This document shows, piece after piece, positions 26,770 to 37,950 of a DNA stretch of 64,000 nt (position 1 is the first letter of the stretch; every line of letters starts with the position of its first letter). The position numbers were made by a program, and so were the translations under genes. The notes under the pieces were generated by a model, which did not search any database, had not been told where the DNA came from, and saw only the letters and a program-made list of their open reading frames with translations. The DNA is from Trachelipus rathkii. Taxonomy: Eukaryota; Arthropoda; Malacostraca; Isopoda; Trachelipodidae. Location: positions 1 through 64,000 of the forward strand of contig JABUQX010002232.1 in the NCBI GenBank assembly GCA_015478945.1, in the 5' to 3' direction.

Positions 26770-28047
26770 TTATTTAGGTTCCTCATTTTGATGATCGATC
26801 CTTTCCTCGCCCTTCTCCTCATCTACGCCGATCGCTATTTCATTTATTTGAAAATAAAGGTCGTGCGGATTTTCGTGGTAAATGACGTGACCGGCATTTT
26901 TTATTATAATAATTTTTACGTTGTCTTTGTTACGCTCGTTTTTAAATTCTAAAGCGGGTGAAATATCCATCCACGTCCTTTCGCCGTAAATAAACGTCAC
27001 GGGAACGCTTTGAGGAAGAAGAGGCATGCGATCGGCCATGGGATTTCTGGCGCACTGGAAAATGAAAAGCATGCTCGTGAAAGCTTCCTCCCCCGTGGGG
27101 TTTTGCACGTTGCAATAATATCGGTGCTCCTCCAGGAGGTTTTCGAAAATCTCTAGGTGTTTCGGGCCTTTGAGACGCGTGAAAAAAAGTGGATTGAAGG
27201 GTATTTTAATCACGTTCCGACAGATTTTCATATAAAATGGATGTTTAAGGAAACCCCAGGGATCGACTAGGATTAGGTGACTAATTTTTTCCGGATAGTT
27301 TATGGCGTAGGAAGCGGCTAGATAACCGCCGAACGAATGACCGACGAGAATGAACCTTTCTAATTTCAAGACGGAACGCCAAGCCTCGATGGATTTGACG
27401 AACTCCATTTCCGCTTTAAATGCTTTATTAACCAAACCGCGTCGGGGATCCGATCGACCGAGGAGGAGGAGGGAGGGGAAATGCCGCCGCCACTGCTGCC
27501 GCTGCAGCTGCCAAGCCGCGATTTTCGCAAACTCCGGTGGGGTAGTAGCGACATCGTTGCTACCGACCGATGCGTATTTAAAGAAATCCGGTCGCGAACT
27601 TTGATTAAAACCTATCGTGTCGAAAAGATAAACGGGTCTCTTCTCTTTACCGGTGATAAATTTCGCGAGCTCGATCCAGTCAAAAGCCATACTCCCGAAC
27701 CCGTGAATGACGACCATAGGCGTTTTATCTTTAACGTCCTTGTTAAAGATTAACGTAAAAATTTTGTTACTCTTTTCGGATCCGGTGATGACTTTACCTA
27801 TGTCGACGAATTTGCTCTCGTGGGGAATTGACATTTGGGCGAGTATTTTTTTTGAAGTCTTTCTTAATAAAAGCGGGGTGGATGGGAACCATTTTCCCCA
27901 CAAACATTTTCTAATCAAGCACGATTCGCGCGTGCCCTGATAAAGCTGTTTCGTTTTCCTTTGCTTCGAGAGCCTTTTTCGTACTTTTCGTAATCGTTGC
28001 TCCTCTTCCGCCGTTAAAACCTCCTCTTTGGGCTTTTTACGCTTCAT
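26770..28047 (-). CDS. ABHD4/ABHD5-like alpha/beta hydrolase, 425 aa
   Basis: A basic N-terminal extension (1-35), oxyanion HGFG at 115-118, nucleophile elbow GHSFGG with Ser238, the family signature VDPWGF at 261-266, an acid in GERTWMD (D361) and His387 in GHVIYHE. ABHD5 has Asn in place of the nucleophile; Ser here predicts a real lipase, as in ABHD4 (N-acyl phospholipid hydrolase). The HX4D acyltransferase motif is HX4E here. A Gln/Arg-rich insert at 179-205 is virus-specific. Expected site: ER or lipid-droplet membranes, lipid remodelling. The gene is most likely captured from an arthropod host. Confidence 0.88.
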   Translation of the reverse strand: MKRKKPKEEVLTAEEEQRLRKVRKRLSKQRKTKQLYQGTRESCLIRKCLWGKWFPSTPLLLRKTSKKILAQMSIPHESKFVDIGKVITGSEKSNKIFTLIFNKDVKDKTPMVVIHGFGSMAFDWIELAKFITGKEKRPVYLFDTIGFNQSSRPDFFKYASVGSNDVATTPPEFAKIAAWQLQRQQWRRHFPSLLLLGRSDPRRGLVNKAFKAEMEFVKSIEAWRSVLKLERFILVGHSFGGYLAASYAINYPEKISHLILVDPWGFLKHPFYMKICRNVIKIPFNPLFFTRLKGPKHLEIFENLLEEHRYYCNVQNPTGEEAFTSMLFIFQCARNPMADRMPLLPQSVPVTFIYGERTWMDISPALEFKNERNKDNVKIIIIKNAGHVIYHENPHDLYFQINEIAIGVDEEKGEERIDHQNEEPK

Positions 28048-28364
28048 CTGTGCTTTCTTAAATAAAAGGGAAAAAGATTAAACCTGACGGTCAAAATAAA
28101 ATATTATATATATAAATATATTTATATATATCGAAACTTTTATATTTTTAAATATATTTGGTATATTATGCGTTTTTTTAAATTTAAATTAACTTAATAA
28201 TAATATAATGTTAATGAGCAGTTATATATAAATATATAAAAAAGTTGGAAATAATCAATGGAGAAGTAACGTCTAATCTATTACATTCTTTATCAAAATT
28301 TTGATTTGATTCATATATTTATTATTCAAAAAAAAATTTCGAGGACACTCAACTAATAAAACAA
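28048..28364. other. AT-rich intergenic stretch, no gene seen
   Basis: Upstream of the hydrolase gene. It holds TATATATAAATATA tracts and nothing else I can support. It leads into the palindromic array. Confidence 0.5.
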
Positions 28365-28876
28365 GGTGTTCGATGTTTAAGTTCCTTATCGCATAATTTT
28401 TTTTTTTTGGGAAAACCTTTTTTTTTTTGTCATCGACACTTCACAAATTTTTTTTAGGGTTTCGGGAACTTAGAAATCGAGGTTGCGACACATAGGGAGA
28501 TCGAGTCCTTAGAAATGTTACTGTTTCAAGGGCTACTCGGCTATACTACGTTTGAACGTATTCGGAAACCAAAATATCTAAATATCAGCTCTTCCTCGAT
28601 ACTTGATGAAACGTCCCTAACAGCATCGACTTCTCCTCTAATATAGATAGGGATAGGATTAGATAATTTCTTTACCTAAAATATTTTTTATGGGGTAACT
28701 TTCTAGATTTTATGAAAAGTCTCCGAGGTTTCAGAAAAATCAAAAATGGGGAAAAAAATATGAGTTTGGTATCTTAGGTTAAAAAAGCATAAACATTTCC
28801 GTTTAGTCGCATTCCTTTAAACACTTACTTTTCGAAATATTTTATTACTCTAGTCAACTATATGATATACGTTTAA
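28365..28876. repeat. First, partial unit of the 850-bp palindromic array
   Basis: Contains a degraded loop (GATGTTTAAGTTCCTTATCGCATAA) and a complete right arm from GGGAACTTAGAAATCGAGG to CTTCTCCT, then the conserved spacer up to ATATACGTTTAA. The left arm is missing or unrecognisable. The mobile element interrupts the spacer at 28877. Confidence 0.85.
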
Positions 28877-28898
28877 GGGGACGCTGCGCGTAAGGATT
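28877..28898 (+). repeat. Left terminal inverted repeat
   Basis: GGGGACGCTGCGCGTAAGGA and two further bases. It matches the reverse complement of the right end with one mismatch after the first 16 bases. Confidence 0.85.
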
Positions 28899-29437
28899 CC
28901 TAACAACACTAATTTAATTTTTTTGGGATAAATTATACACCATTCGAAAGAGGAAAGATTTCTCGACAATATTTGTTTTGATGACATATGCAAAAAAGTG
29001 TTTAGATTTTGTGTAATTTCTTCCCAAATATCATGAATCAGCATTTTTAACATTTTTAGTCAGCAATTTTTAACAGTGAATTTCTGCTGAACTACAAAAG
29101 ATTTTTGCAAGCGGATTTCACCGAAATACTTGCCATAGGCATATGTTTTATGAAATAACTCGCAAATAGTAGCAATATATGGAGAAAAAAAAATTTATTT
29201 TGATTTTTTTGCTAAATCTCAACTTTTTTTTTTTCAATAAAATTTAAAAGTTTTATGAAATATACCAAATGTTTTTATATTTGCATGAATCATACATCAA
29301 AATGTAGTTCAATGCATACAAAATTGAAAACAAAAAAGAAAAATATAAAATAGTGTTGGATTTTTTGTTATACCCCGAGATAGCAGCTCAATGTAAAAAA
29401 AAGTTTTTTTTTAGTAAAATAGTCAAGAAGTTGAACT

Positions 29438-30565
29438 GTGAGCAGTGGCCAAACCGTTGGGTATACAACAAATTTTTATAAATGAAAAAATGTGTATCTC
29501 ACCAATTTTTACAAGTTGTAAAAATTTAATTCTAATCAGATGAATAGTAAAAATGTTATATGCCATCAATTATTTGAATTTTTCTTTTTTTTCTTTTTTT
29601 TGGCAACTAAAAAAGAAAAATCGTAATAACTTTTTTATTATATATCCGATTAATACGAAACTTTCAGAGCATGTATAATTAGAAAGGATACACATATTGT
29701 GTTTATATAAATTTTTTGTATACCAAACGCTTTTGCCGCTGTTCATGGGAAAACTTATTAATTTTAAAAAGTTTTCCTGCGAGTAGTAGCAAAACCATTG
29801 GGCGTACAGAAAATTTATCTAAATAAAAGATGTGCATATCGTCAAGTTATAAAGGCCATAAAAATTTCATTCTTATCAGATTAATAATAAATATGTTGCG
29901 TGACACCAATCATTAAAAAAAATTTTGGCAACTCAAAAATAAAAAATCTTAAAAACTTAATTATTATTTATACGATCAGTTTGAAATTTGCAGAGCGTAT
30001 ATAATTGGGGAAGGTAGACATTTTTTGTTTAGAGAAAATTTTTGTATACCCAACAGATTTGTCGCTGCTCATGGGAAACATTTCAAAGTTTTCAAAAGTT
30101 TTCTCGTGATCAGCGGCAAAACTGTTGGGCATACCAAATATTAATCTAAATAAAAATATGATATCTTGTAAGGAAAAAAAGGTGTGAAAGTTTTATTGCA
30201 ATAGAGTAAATATTAAAAAAGTTACATTCCACCAATTTTCCAATTTTTTTTTTTTTTTTTTTTTTTTTTTGCTACGAAAAAAATTCATGATATTTTTTTT
30301 ATTTTTTGTTCAATCAAAACGAAACTTTCAGATCATATACTACTAGGCAAGGTTTACATTTTTTGTTTAGATAAATTTTTTGTAAACTCAAGGATTTGCC
30401 GCTGCATATGGGGAAACTTTTGAAAATTTAGAAATTTTCCCATGCACAGAGGCAAATTCGTTCTCCATACAAAAAATTTATTTTAACAAAAAATGTGTAT
30501 CTTCCCCAACTATACTTGCTCCGAAAGTTTCATGCTGATCACATGAATAAAAAAGGTTATCGGAA
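29438..30565. repeat. Four diverged 330-bp palindromic repeats inside the transposon
   Basis: Units start near 29438, 29783, 30106 and 30445. Each opens with a GCGGCAAAACCGTTGGGTAT-like block and, in the first three, closes with its inverted counterpart near 29725, 30045 and 30380 (GTATACC-AACG-TTTTGCCGCTG). So each is a hairpin of roughly 300 bp; the fourth is a single arm. They have diverged from one another far more than the surrounding array has. Runs of A and T, including about 30 T near 30246, separate the arms. Confidence 0.75.
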
Positions 30566-30753
30566 TTTTTTCATTTATGACTTAACCAAATTGAAAACCC
30601 CCCCATATCCCCTGTAATATTTGTGAATAAAATATTTCTGCGTATTTAATAAATAACCAGAGCGCATTCCGAAAGAGCAATTAAATTCTACACTAGAAAT
30701 GTTAAAACCTAAAAATCATAGAATTGAGTGGTTTATACCTTCAAAAGTTGGGC

Positions 30754-30775
30754 AATCCATACGCGCAGCGTCCCC
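30754..30775 (-). repeat. Right terminal inverted repeat
   Basis: Ends ATACGCGCAGCGTCCCC, the mirror of the left end, and is followed immediately by TAAGCAACAAC of the array. Confidence 0.85.
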
Positions 30776-32747
30776 TAAGCAACAACTATTTACAGAAATA
30801 ATTCCAATCAATTCCTAAAAATATTATGAGAGAAGTCGACTCCTTTAGTGGCGTTTCATCGGATCTCGGGAATAGATACTGGTAAGATATTTCGGTGTCG
30901 AAATACGTTCAAACCTATTAAAACCCAGTACTCAATTATATAGTATCATTGCAACGGGTTCGGTATCCCTATTTGACGTAACCTCGATGTCTAAGTTCCC
31001 GATCGCCTAATTTTTTTCATCGAGACCTCACAACATTTTTTCAGGTTTTGGGAACTTAGACATCGAGGTTACGACACATAGGGAGATCGAGTCCTTAGAA
31101 ATGTTACTGTTTCAAAGACTACTCTCCTATACTACGTTTGAACGTATTCGGAAACCAAAATATCTAAATATCAGCCCATCCTCGATACCCGTTGAAACGT
31201 CCCAAACGGAATCGACTTCTCCTATAATATAGATAGAAATAGGAGTAAATAGTTTTAACATATAATCGTTTAAACGTATATAAAATGGATAAAGGTAACA
31301 TTAAAATATTTTGATAAATAAGTGTTTAAATTTTTAAAAAATAATTAGTTTTGTTAAAGGGAATTATTATAATTTTTTTTAATTTAGTCTCCTCTAAAAT
31401 CCCGTTTTCTTTAATTAAAATATTTTTTAAGGGGTAACTTCCTAGATTTGTTGAGAAGTCTCCGCTGTTTCAGAAAAATCAAAAAATGGGGAAAAAAATA
31501 TGAGTTTGGTATCCTAGATTAAAAAAACATAAAAATTTCCGTTTAGTCGCATTCCTTTAAACACTTACCTATCGAAATATTTTATCACTCTAGCCAGCTA
31601 TATGATATACGTTTAAGCAACAACTATTTACAGAAATAATTCCAATCTATTCCTAAATATGTTATGAGGGAAGTCGACTCCTTTAGTGGCGTTTCATCGG
31701 ATCTCGGGAATAGATACTGGTAAAATATTTCGGTGTCGAAATACGTTCAAACATATTAAAACCCAGTACTCCCTTATATAGTATCATTGCAACGGGTTCG
31801 GTATCCTTATTTGACGTAATCTCGATGTCTAAGTTCCCGATCGCATAATTTTTTTAGGAAAAATTTTTTTTTCATCGAGACCTCAAATTTTTTTTCAGGT
31901 TTTGAGAACTTAGACATTGAGGTTACGACACATAGGGAGATCGAGTCCTTAGAAATGTTACTGTTTCAAAGACTACTCGCCAATACTACGTTTGAACGTA
32001 TTCGGAAACCAAAATATCTAAATATCAGCCATTCCTCGATACCCGATGAAACGTCCCTAACGGAATCGACTTCTCCTATAATATAGATAGGAATAGGAGT
32101 AAATAATTTTAACATATAATCGTTTAAACGTATATAAAATGAAAAGTTTCCGCGGTTTCAGAAAAATCAAAAATGTGGAAAAAAATATGAGTTTGGTATC
32201 TTACGTTAAAAAGCATAAAAATTTCCGTTTAATCGCATTCCTTTAAACACTTACTTTTCGAAAATATTTATTAGTCTAGCCAGCTATATGATATACGTTT
32301 AGGAAACAACTATTCACAGAAATAATTTAAATCTATTCCTAAATATATTATGAGAGAAATCGACTCCTTTAATGGCGTTTCATCGGATCTCGGGAATAGA
32401 CACTAGCAAGATATTTCGGTGTCGAAATACGTTCAAAAATATTAAAGCCCTGTACTCCCTTATATAGTATCTTTTCAACGGGTTCGGTATCCCTATTAGA
32501 CGTAACCTCGATGTCTAAGTTCCCGATCGCATAATTTTATTTTGGAAAAATTTTTTTTTCATCGAGACCCCACAAAATTTTTTTCAGTTTTTGGGAACTT
32601 AGACATCGAGGTTACGACACATAGGGAGATCGAGTCCTTAGAAATGTTACTGTTTCAAAGGCTACTCGCCTATACTACGTTTGAACGTATTCGGAAACCA
32701 ATATATCTAAATATCAGCCCATCCTCGATACCCGATGAAACGTCCTT

Positions 32748-34437
32748 AACGGAATCGACTTCTCCTATAATATAGAAAGGAATAGGAGTAAATAATTTTA
32801 ACATATATAATCGTTTAAACGTATATAAAATAAATAAAAGTAACATTAAAATATTTTGATAAATAAGTGTTTAAATTTTAAAAAAATTAATTATTTTTGT
32901 TAAAGGGAATTATTATTTTTTTCCTTTAATTTAGTCTCCCCTAAAACCCCGTTTTCTTTAATTAAAATATTTTTTAAGGGGTAACTTCCTAGATTTGTTG
33001 AGAAGTCTCGGCTGTTTCAGAAAAATCAAAAAATGTGGGGAAAAAAATATGAGTTTGGTATCTTAGGTTAAAAAAAACATAATAATTTCCGTTTAGTCGC
33101 ATTCCTTTAAACACTTACTTATCGAAATATTTTATTACTCTAGTCAGCTATATGATATACGTTTACAGAAATAATTCCAATCTATTCCTAAATATATTAT
33201 GAGAGAAGTTGACTCCTTTTGTGGCGTTTCATCGGATCTCGGGAATAGATACTAGTAACATATTTCGGTGTCGAAATACGTTCAAACCTATTAAAACCCA
33301 GTACTCCCTTATATAGTATCATTTCAACGGGTTCGGTATCCCTATTTGACGTAACCTCGATGTCTAAGTTCCCGATCGCATAATTTTTTTTGGAAAAAAT
33401 TTTTTTTCATCGCGACCTCACAAATTTTTTTTCAAGTTTTGGGAACTTAGATATCGAGTTTACGACACATAGGGAGATTGAGTCCTTAGAAATGTTACTG
33501 TTTCAAGGGCTAATCGCCTATACTACGTTTGAACGTATTCGGAAACCAAGATATCTAAATATCAGCCCTTCCTCGATACCCGATGAAACGTCCTTAACGG
33601 AATCGACTTCTCCTATAATATAGAAAGGAATAGGAGTAAATAATTTTAACATATATAATCGTTTAAACGTATATAAAATAAATAAAAGTAACATTAAAAT
33701 ATTTTGATAAATAAGTGTTTAAATTTTAAAAAAATTAATTATTTTTGTTAAAGGGAATTATTATTTTTTTCCTTTAATTTAGTCTCCCCTAAAACCCCGT
33801 TTTCTTTAATTAAAATATTTTTTAAGGGGTAACTTCCTAGATTTGTTGAGAAGTCTCGGCTGTTTCAGAAAAATCAAAAAATGTGGGGAAAAAAATATGA
33901 GTTTGGTATCTTAGGTTAAAAAAAACATAATAATTTCCGTTTAGTCGCATTCCTTTAAACACTTACTTATCGAAATATTTTATTACTCTAGTCAGCTATA
34001 TGATATACGTTTACAGAAATAATTCCAATCTATTCCTAAATATATTATGAGAGAAGTTGACTCCTTTTGTGGCGTTTCATCGGATCTCGGGAATAGATAC
34101 TAGTAACATATTTCGGTGTCGAAATACGTTCAAACCTATTAAAACCCAGTACTCCCTTATATAGTATCATTTCAACGGGTTCGGTATCCCTATTTGACGT
34201 AACCTCGATGTCTAAGTTCCCGATCGCATAATTTTTTTTGGAAAAAATTTTTTTTCATCGCGACCTCACAAATTTTTTTTCAAGTTTTGGGAACTTAGAT
34301 ATCGAGTTTACGACACATAGGGAGATTGAGTCCTTAGAAATGTTACTGTTTCAAGGGCTAATCGCCTATACTACGTTTGAACGTATTCGGAAACCAAGAT
34401 ATCTAAATATCAGCCCTTCCTCGATACCCGATGAAAC
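32748..34437. repeat. Two near-identical adjacent 848-bp units
   Basis: The bases from about 32748 to 33592 appear to repeat unchanged from about 33596 to 34437. Other neighbours in the array differ by several percent, so this pair is the most recent duplication or conversion event. Confidence 0.8.
33201..33622. repeat. Representative long palindrome of the array
   Basis: Left arm about 33201-33380, loop to about 33435, right arm to 33622. The inner 25 bases of the arms pair almost perfectly (CTCGATGTCTAAGTTCCC against its mirror). Pairing continues imperfectly outward through ATACGTTCAAAC/GTTTGAACGTAT to GAAGT-GACTCC/CGACTTCTCC. Confidence 0.8.
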
Positions 34438-36619
34438 GTCCCAATCGGAATCGACTTCTCCTATAATATAAATAGGAATAGGCGTAAATAGTTTTAACAT
34501 ATAATCGTTGAAACGTATATAAAATGGATAAAAGTAACATTAAAATATTTTGATAAATAAGTGTTTAGATTTTACAAAATTAATTAATTTTGTTAAAGGG
34601 TATTATTATTAATTTCTTAATTTAGTCTCCTCTAAAATCCCGGTTTCTTTAATTAAAATATTTTTTAAGGGTAACTTCCTAGATTTTTTGAAAAGTCTCC
34701 GCTGTTTCAGAAAAATCAAAAATGTGGAAAAAAAATATGAGTTTGGTATCTTAGATTAAAAAAAACATAAAAAATTCCTTTTAGTCGCATTCCTTTAAAC
34801 ACTTTCTTATCGAAATATTTTATTACTCTAGCCATCTATATGATATACGTTTAAGCAACAACTATTTACAGAAATAATTTAAATTTATTCCTAAATATAT
34901 TATGAGAGAAGTCGACTCGTTTAGTGGCGTTTCATCGGATCTCGGGAATAGATACTAGTAAGATATTTCGGCGTCGAAATACGTTCAAACCTATTAAAAC
35001 CCAGCACTCCATTATATAGTATCATTTCAACGGGATCGGTTTCCTATTTGACGTAACCTCGATGTCTAAGTTCCCGATCGCATAATTTTTTTTGGAAAAA
35101 TTTTTTTTTTTCATCGAGACCTAACAAAATTTTTTTCAGGTTTTGGGAACTTAGACATGGTGGTTACGACACATAGGGAGATCGAGTCCTTAGAAATGTT
35201 ACTGTTTCATATGCTAATCGCCTCTACTACGTTTAAACGTATTCGGAAACCAAAATATCTAAATATCAGCCCTTCCTCGATACCCTAAGAAACGTCCCTA
35301 ACGGAATCGACTTCTCCTATAATATAGATAGGAATAGGAGTAAATAATTTTAACATATAATCGTTTAAACGTATATAAAATGAAAAGTTTCCGCGGTTTC
35401 AGAAAAATCAAAAATGTGGAAAAAAATATGAGTTTGGTAATTATCATAATTTTTTTAATTTAGTCTCCTCTAATATCCCGTTTTCTTTAATTAAAATATT
35501 TTTGTAGGGGTAACTTTCTAGATTTTTTGAAAAGTCACCGCTGTTTCAGAAAAATCAAAAATGTGGAAAAAAAATATGAGTTTGGTATCTTAGATTAAAA
35601 AAAATAAAAAATTCCGTTTAGTCGCATTCCTTTAAACACTTTCTTATCGAAATATTTTATTACTCTAGCCAGCTATATGATATACGTTTAAGCAACAACT
35701 ATTTACAGAAATAATTTAAATTTATTCCTAAATATATTATGAGAGAAGTCGACTCGTTTAGTGGCGTTTCATCGGATCTCGGGAATAGATACTAGTAAGA
35801 TATTTCGGCGTCGAAATACGTTCAAACCTATTAAAACCCAGCACTCCCTTATATAGTATCATTTCAACGGGATCGGTGTCCCTATTTGACGTAACCTCGA
35901 TGTCTAAGTTCCCGATCGCATAATTTTTTTTTGGAAAAAAAATTTTTTTTTCATCGAGACCTTACAAAATTTTTTTCAGGTTTTGGGAACTTAGACATGG
36001 TGGTTACGACACATAGGGAGATCGAGTCCTTAGAAATGTTACTGTTTCATATGCTAATCGCCTCTACTACGTTTAAACGTATTCGGAAACCTAAATATCT
36101 AAATATCAGCCCTTCCTCGATACCCTAAGAAACGTCCCTAACGGAATCGACTTCTCCTATAATATAGATAGGAATAGGAGTAAATAATTTTTAACATATA
36201 ATCGTTTAAACGTATATAAAATGGATAAAAGTAACATTAAAAATATTTTGATAAATAAGTGTTTAAATTTTAAAAAATTAATTAATTTTGTTAAAGGGAA
36301 TTATCATAATTTTTTTAATTTAGTCTCCTCTAATATTCCGTTTTCTTTAATTAAAATATTTTTGAAGGGGTAACTTTCTAGATTTTTTGAAAAGTCTCCG
36401 CTGTTTCAGAAAAATCAAAAATGTGGAAAAAAATATGAGTTTGGTATCTTAGATTAAAAAAAAAATAAAAAATTCCGTTTAGTCGCATTCCTTTAAACAC
36501 TTTCTTATCGAAATATTTTATTACTCTAGCCAGCTATATGATATACGTTTAAGCAACAACTATTTACAGAAATAATTTAAATTTATTCCTAAATATATTA
36601 TGAGAGAAGTCGACTCGTT

Positions 36620-36960
36620 TAGTGGGTGGCGTTTAATCGATGCTCGGGAATAGATACCTACGTCAAAGATATTTCTGCGTCGAAAAAACAATAAAAAAAC
36701 AATAAAAAAAACCCAGCCCCCCCTTTATATATTATTTTTTAAATGGGGGCGGGGGCCCTTTTTGACGTAACCTCGATGTCTAAGTTTCCGAGTTCCCGAT
36801 CGCATTATTTTTTTTCAAAATTAATTTTTTTTTTTTTTTCCATCCGAGTAATGAAACCTAACAAAATTTTTTTCAAGGTTTTGGGGAAACTTAGACATGG
36901 TGTTTTACGCACACATAGCGGAGGATCGAGTCCTGAGAAAAATTTACTGTTTCATATGCT
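36620..36960. repeat. Aberrant array unit with many small insertions
   Basis: This copy has scattered extra bases absent from all others: GTGGGTGGCG, CCCCCCC, GGGGGCGGGGGCCC, duplicated AACAATAAAAAA and TTTTACGCACACATAGCGGAGG. The differences are mostly insertions, which looks like poor consensus in a repeat more than evolution. Confidence 0.6.
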
Positions 36961-37734
36961 AATCGCCTCTACTACGTTTAAACGTATTCGGAAACCAAAA
37001 TATCTAAATATCAGCCCTTCCTCGATACCCTAAGAAACGTCCCTAACGGAATCGACTTCTCCTATAATATAGATAGGAATAGGAGTAAATAATTTTTAAC
37101 ATATAATCGTTTAAACGTATATAAAATGGATAAAAGTAACATTAAAAATATTTTGATAAATAAGTGTTTAAATTTTAAAAAATTAATTAATTTTGTTAAA
37201 GGGAATTATCATAATTTTTTTAATTTAGTCTCCTCTAATATCCCGTTTTCTTTAATTAAAATATTTTTGTAGGGGTAACTTTCTAGATTTTTTGAAAAGT
37301 CACCGCTGTTTCAGAAAAATCAAAAATGTGGAAAAAAATATGAGTTTGGTATCTTAGATTAAAAAAAAAATAAAAAATTCCGTTTAGTCGCATTCCTTTA
37401 AACACTTTCTTATCGAAATATTTTATTACTCTAGCCAGCTATATGATATACGTTTAAGCAACAACTATTTACAGAAATAATTTAAATTTATTCCTAAATA
37501 TATTATGAGAGAAGTCGACTCGTTTAGTGGCGTTTCATCGGATCTCGGGAATAGATACTAGTAAGATATTTCGGCGTCGAAATACGTTCAAACCTATTAA
37601 AACCCAGCACTCCCTTATATAGTATCATTTCAACGGGATCGGTGTCCCTATTTGACGTAACCTCGATGTCTAAGTTCCCGATCGCATAATTTTTTTTGGA
37701 AAAATTTTTTTTTCATCGAGCCTTCACAAAATTT

Positions 37735-37950
37735 TTTTTAAGGTTTCGGGAACTTAGACATCGAGGTTACGACACATAGGGAGATCGAGTCCTTAGAAAT
37801 GTTACTGTTTCAAGGCCTACTGGGCTATAATAAACTTAGACATGGTGGTTACGACACATAGGGAGATCGAGTCCTTAGAAATGTTACTGTTTCATATGCT
37901 AATCGCCTCTACTACGTTTAAACGTATTCGGAAACCTAAATATCTAAATA
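37735..37950. repeat. Right arm duplicated in tandem at a recombination junction
   Basis: A right arm starts near 37742 (GGGAACTTAGACATCGAGG) and runs about 95 bases to GGCTATAATA. It then restarts at AACTTAGACATGGTGG (37834) with the other sequence variant and runs to completion. The junction joins the CGAGG and TGGTGG arm subtypes. Confidence 0.8.

Larger units (their letters stand above)
28877..30775. mobile_element. 1.9-kb non-autonomous DNA transposon-like insertion
   Basis: It begins GGGGACGCTGCGCGTA and ends with the exact reverse complement TACGCGCAGCGTCCCC; the inverted match continues to about 22 bp with one mismatch. It is flanked by TAA on both sides, and the empty site CGTTTAAGCAACAAC occurs in many other array units. 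A G-rich terminus and a 3-bp TAA duplication match the PIF/Harbinger superfamily (TWA target). No reading frame above 70 codons is inside, so it has no transposase. Its interior is made of palindromic direct repeats. Confidence 0.82.
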
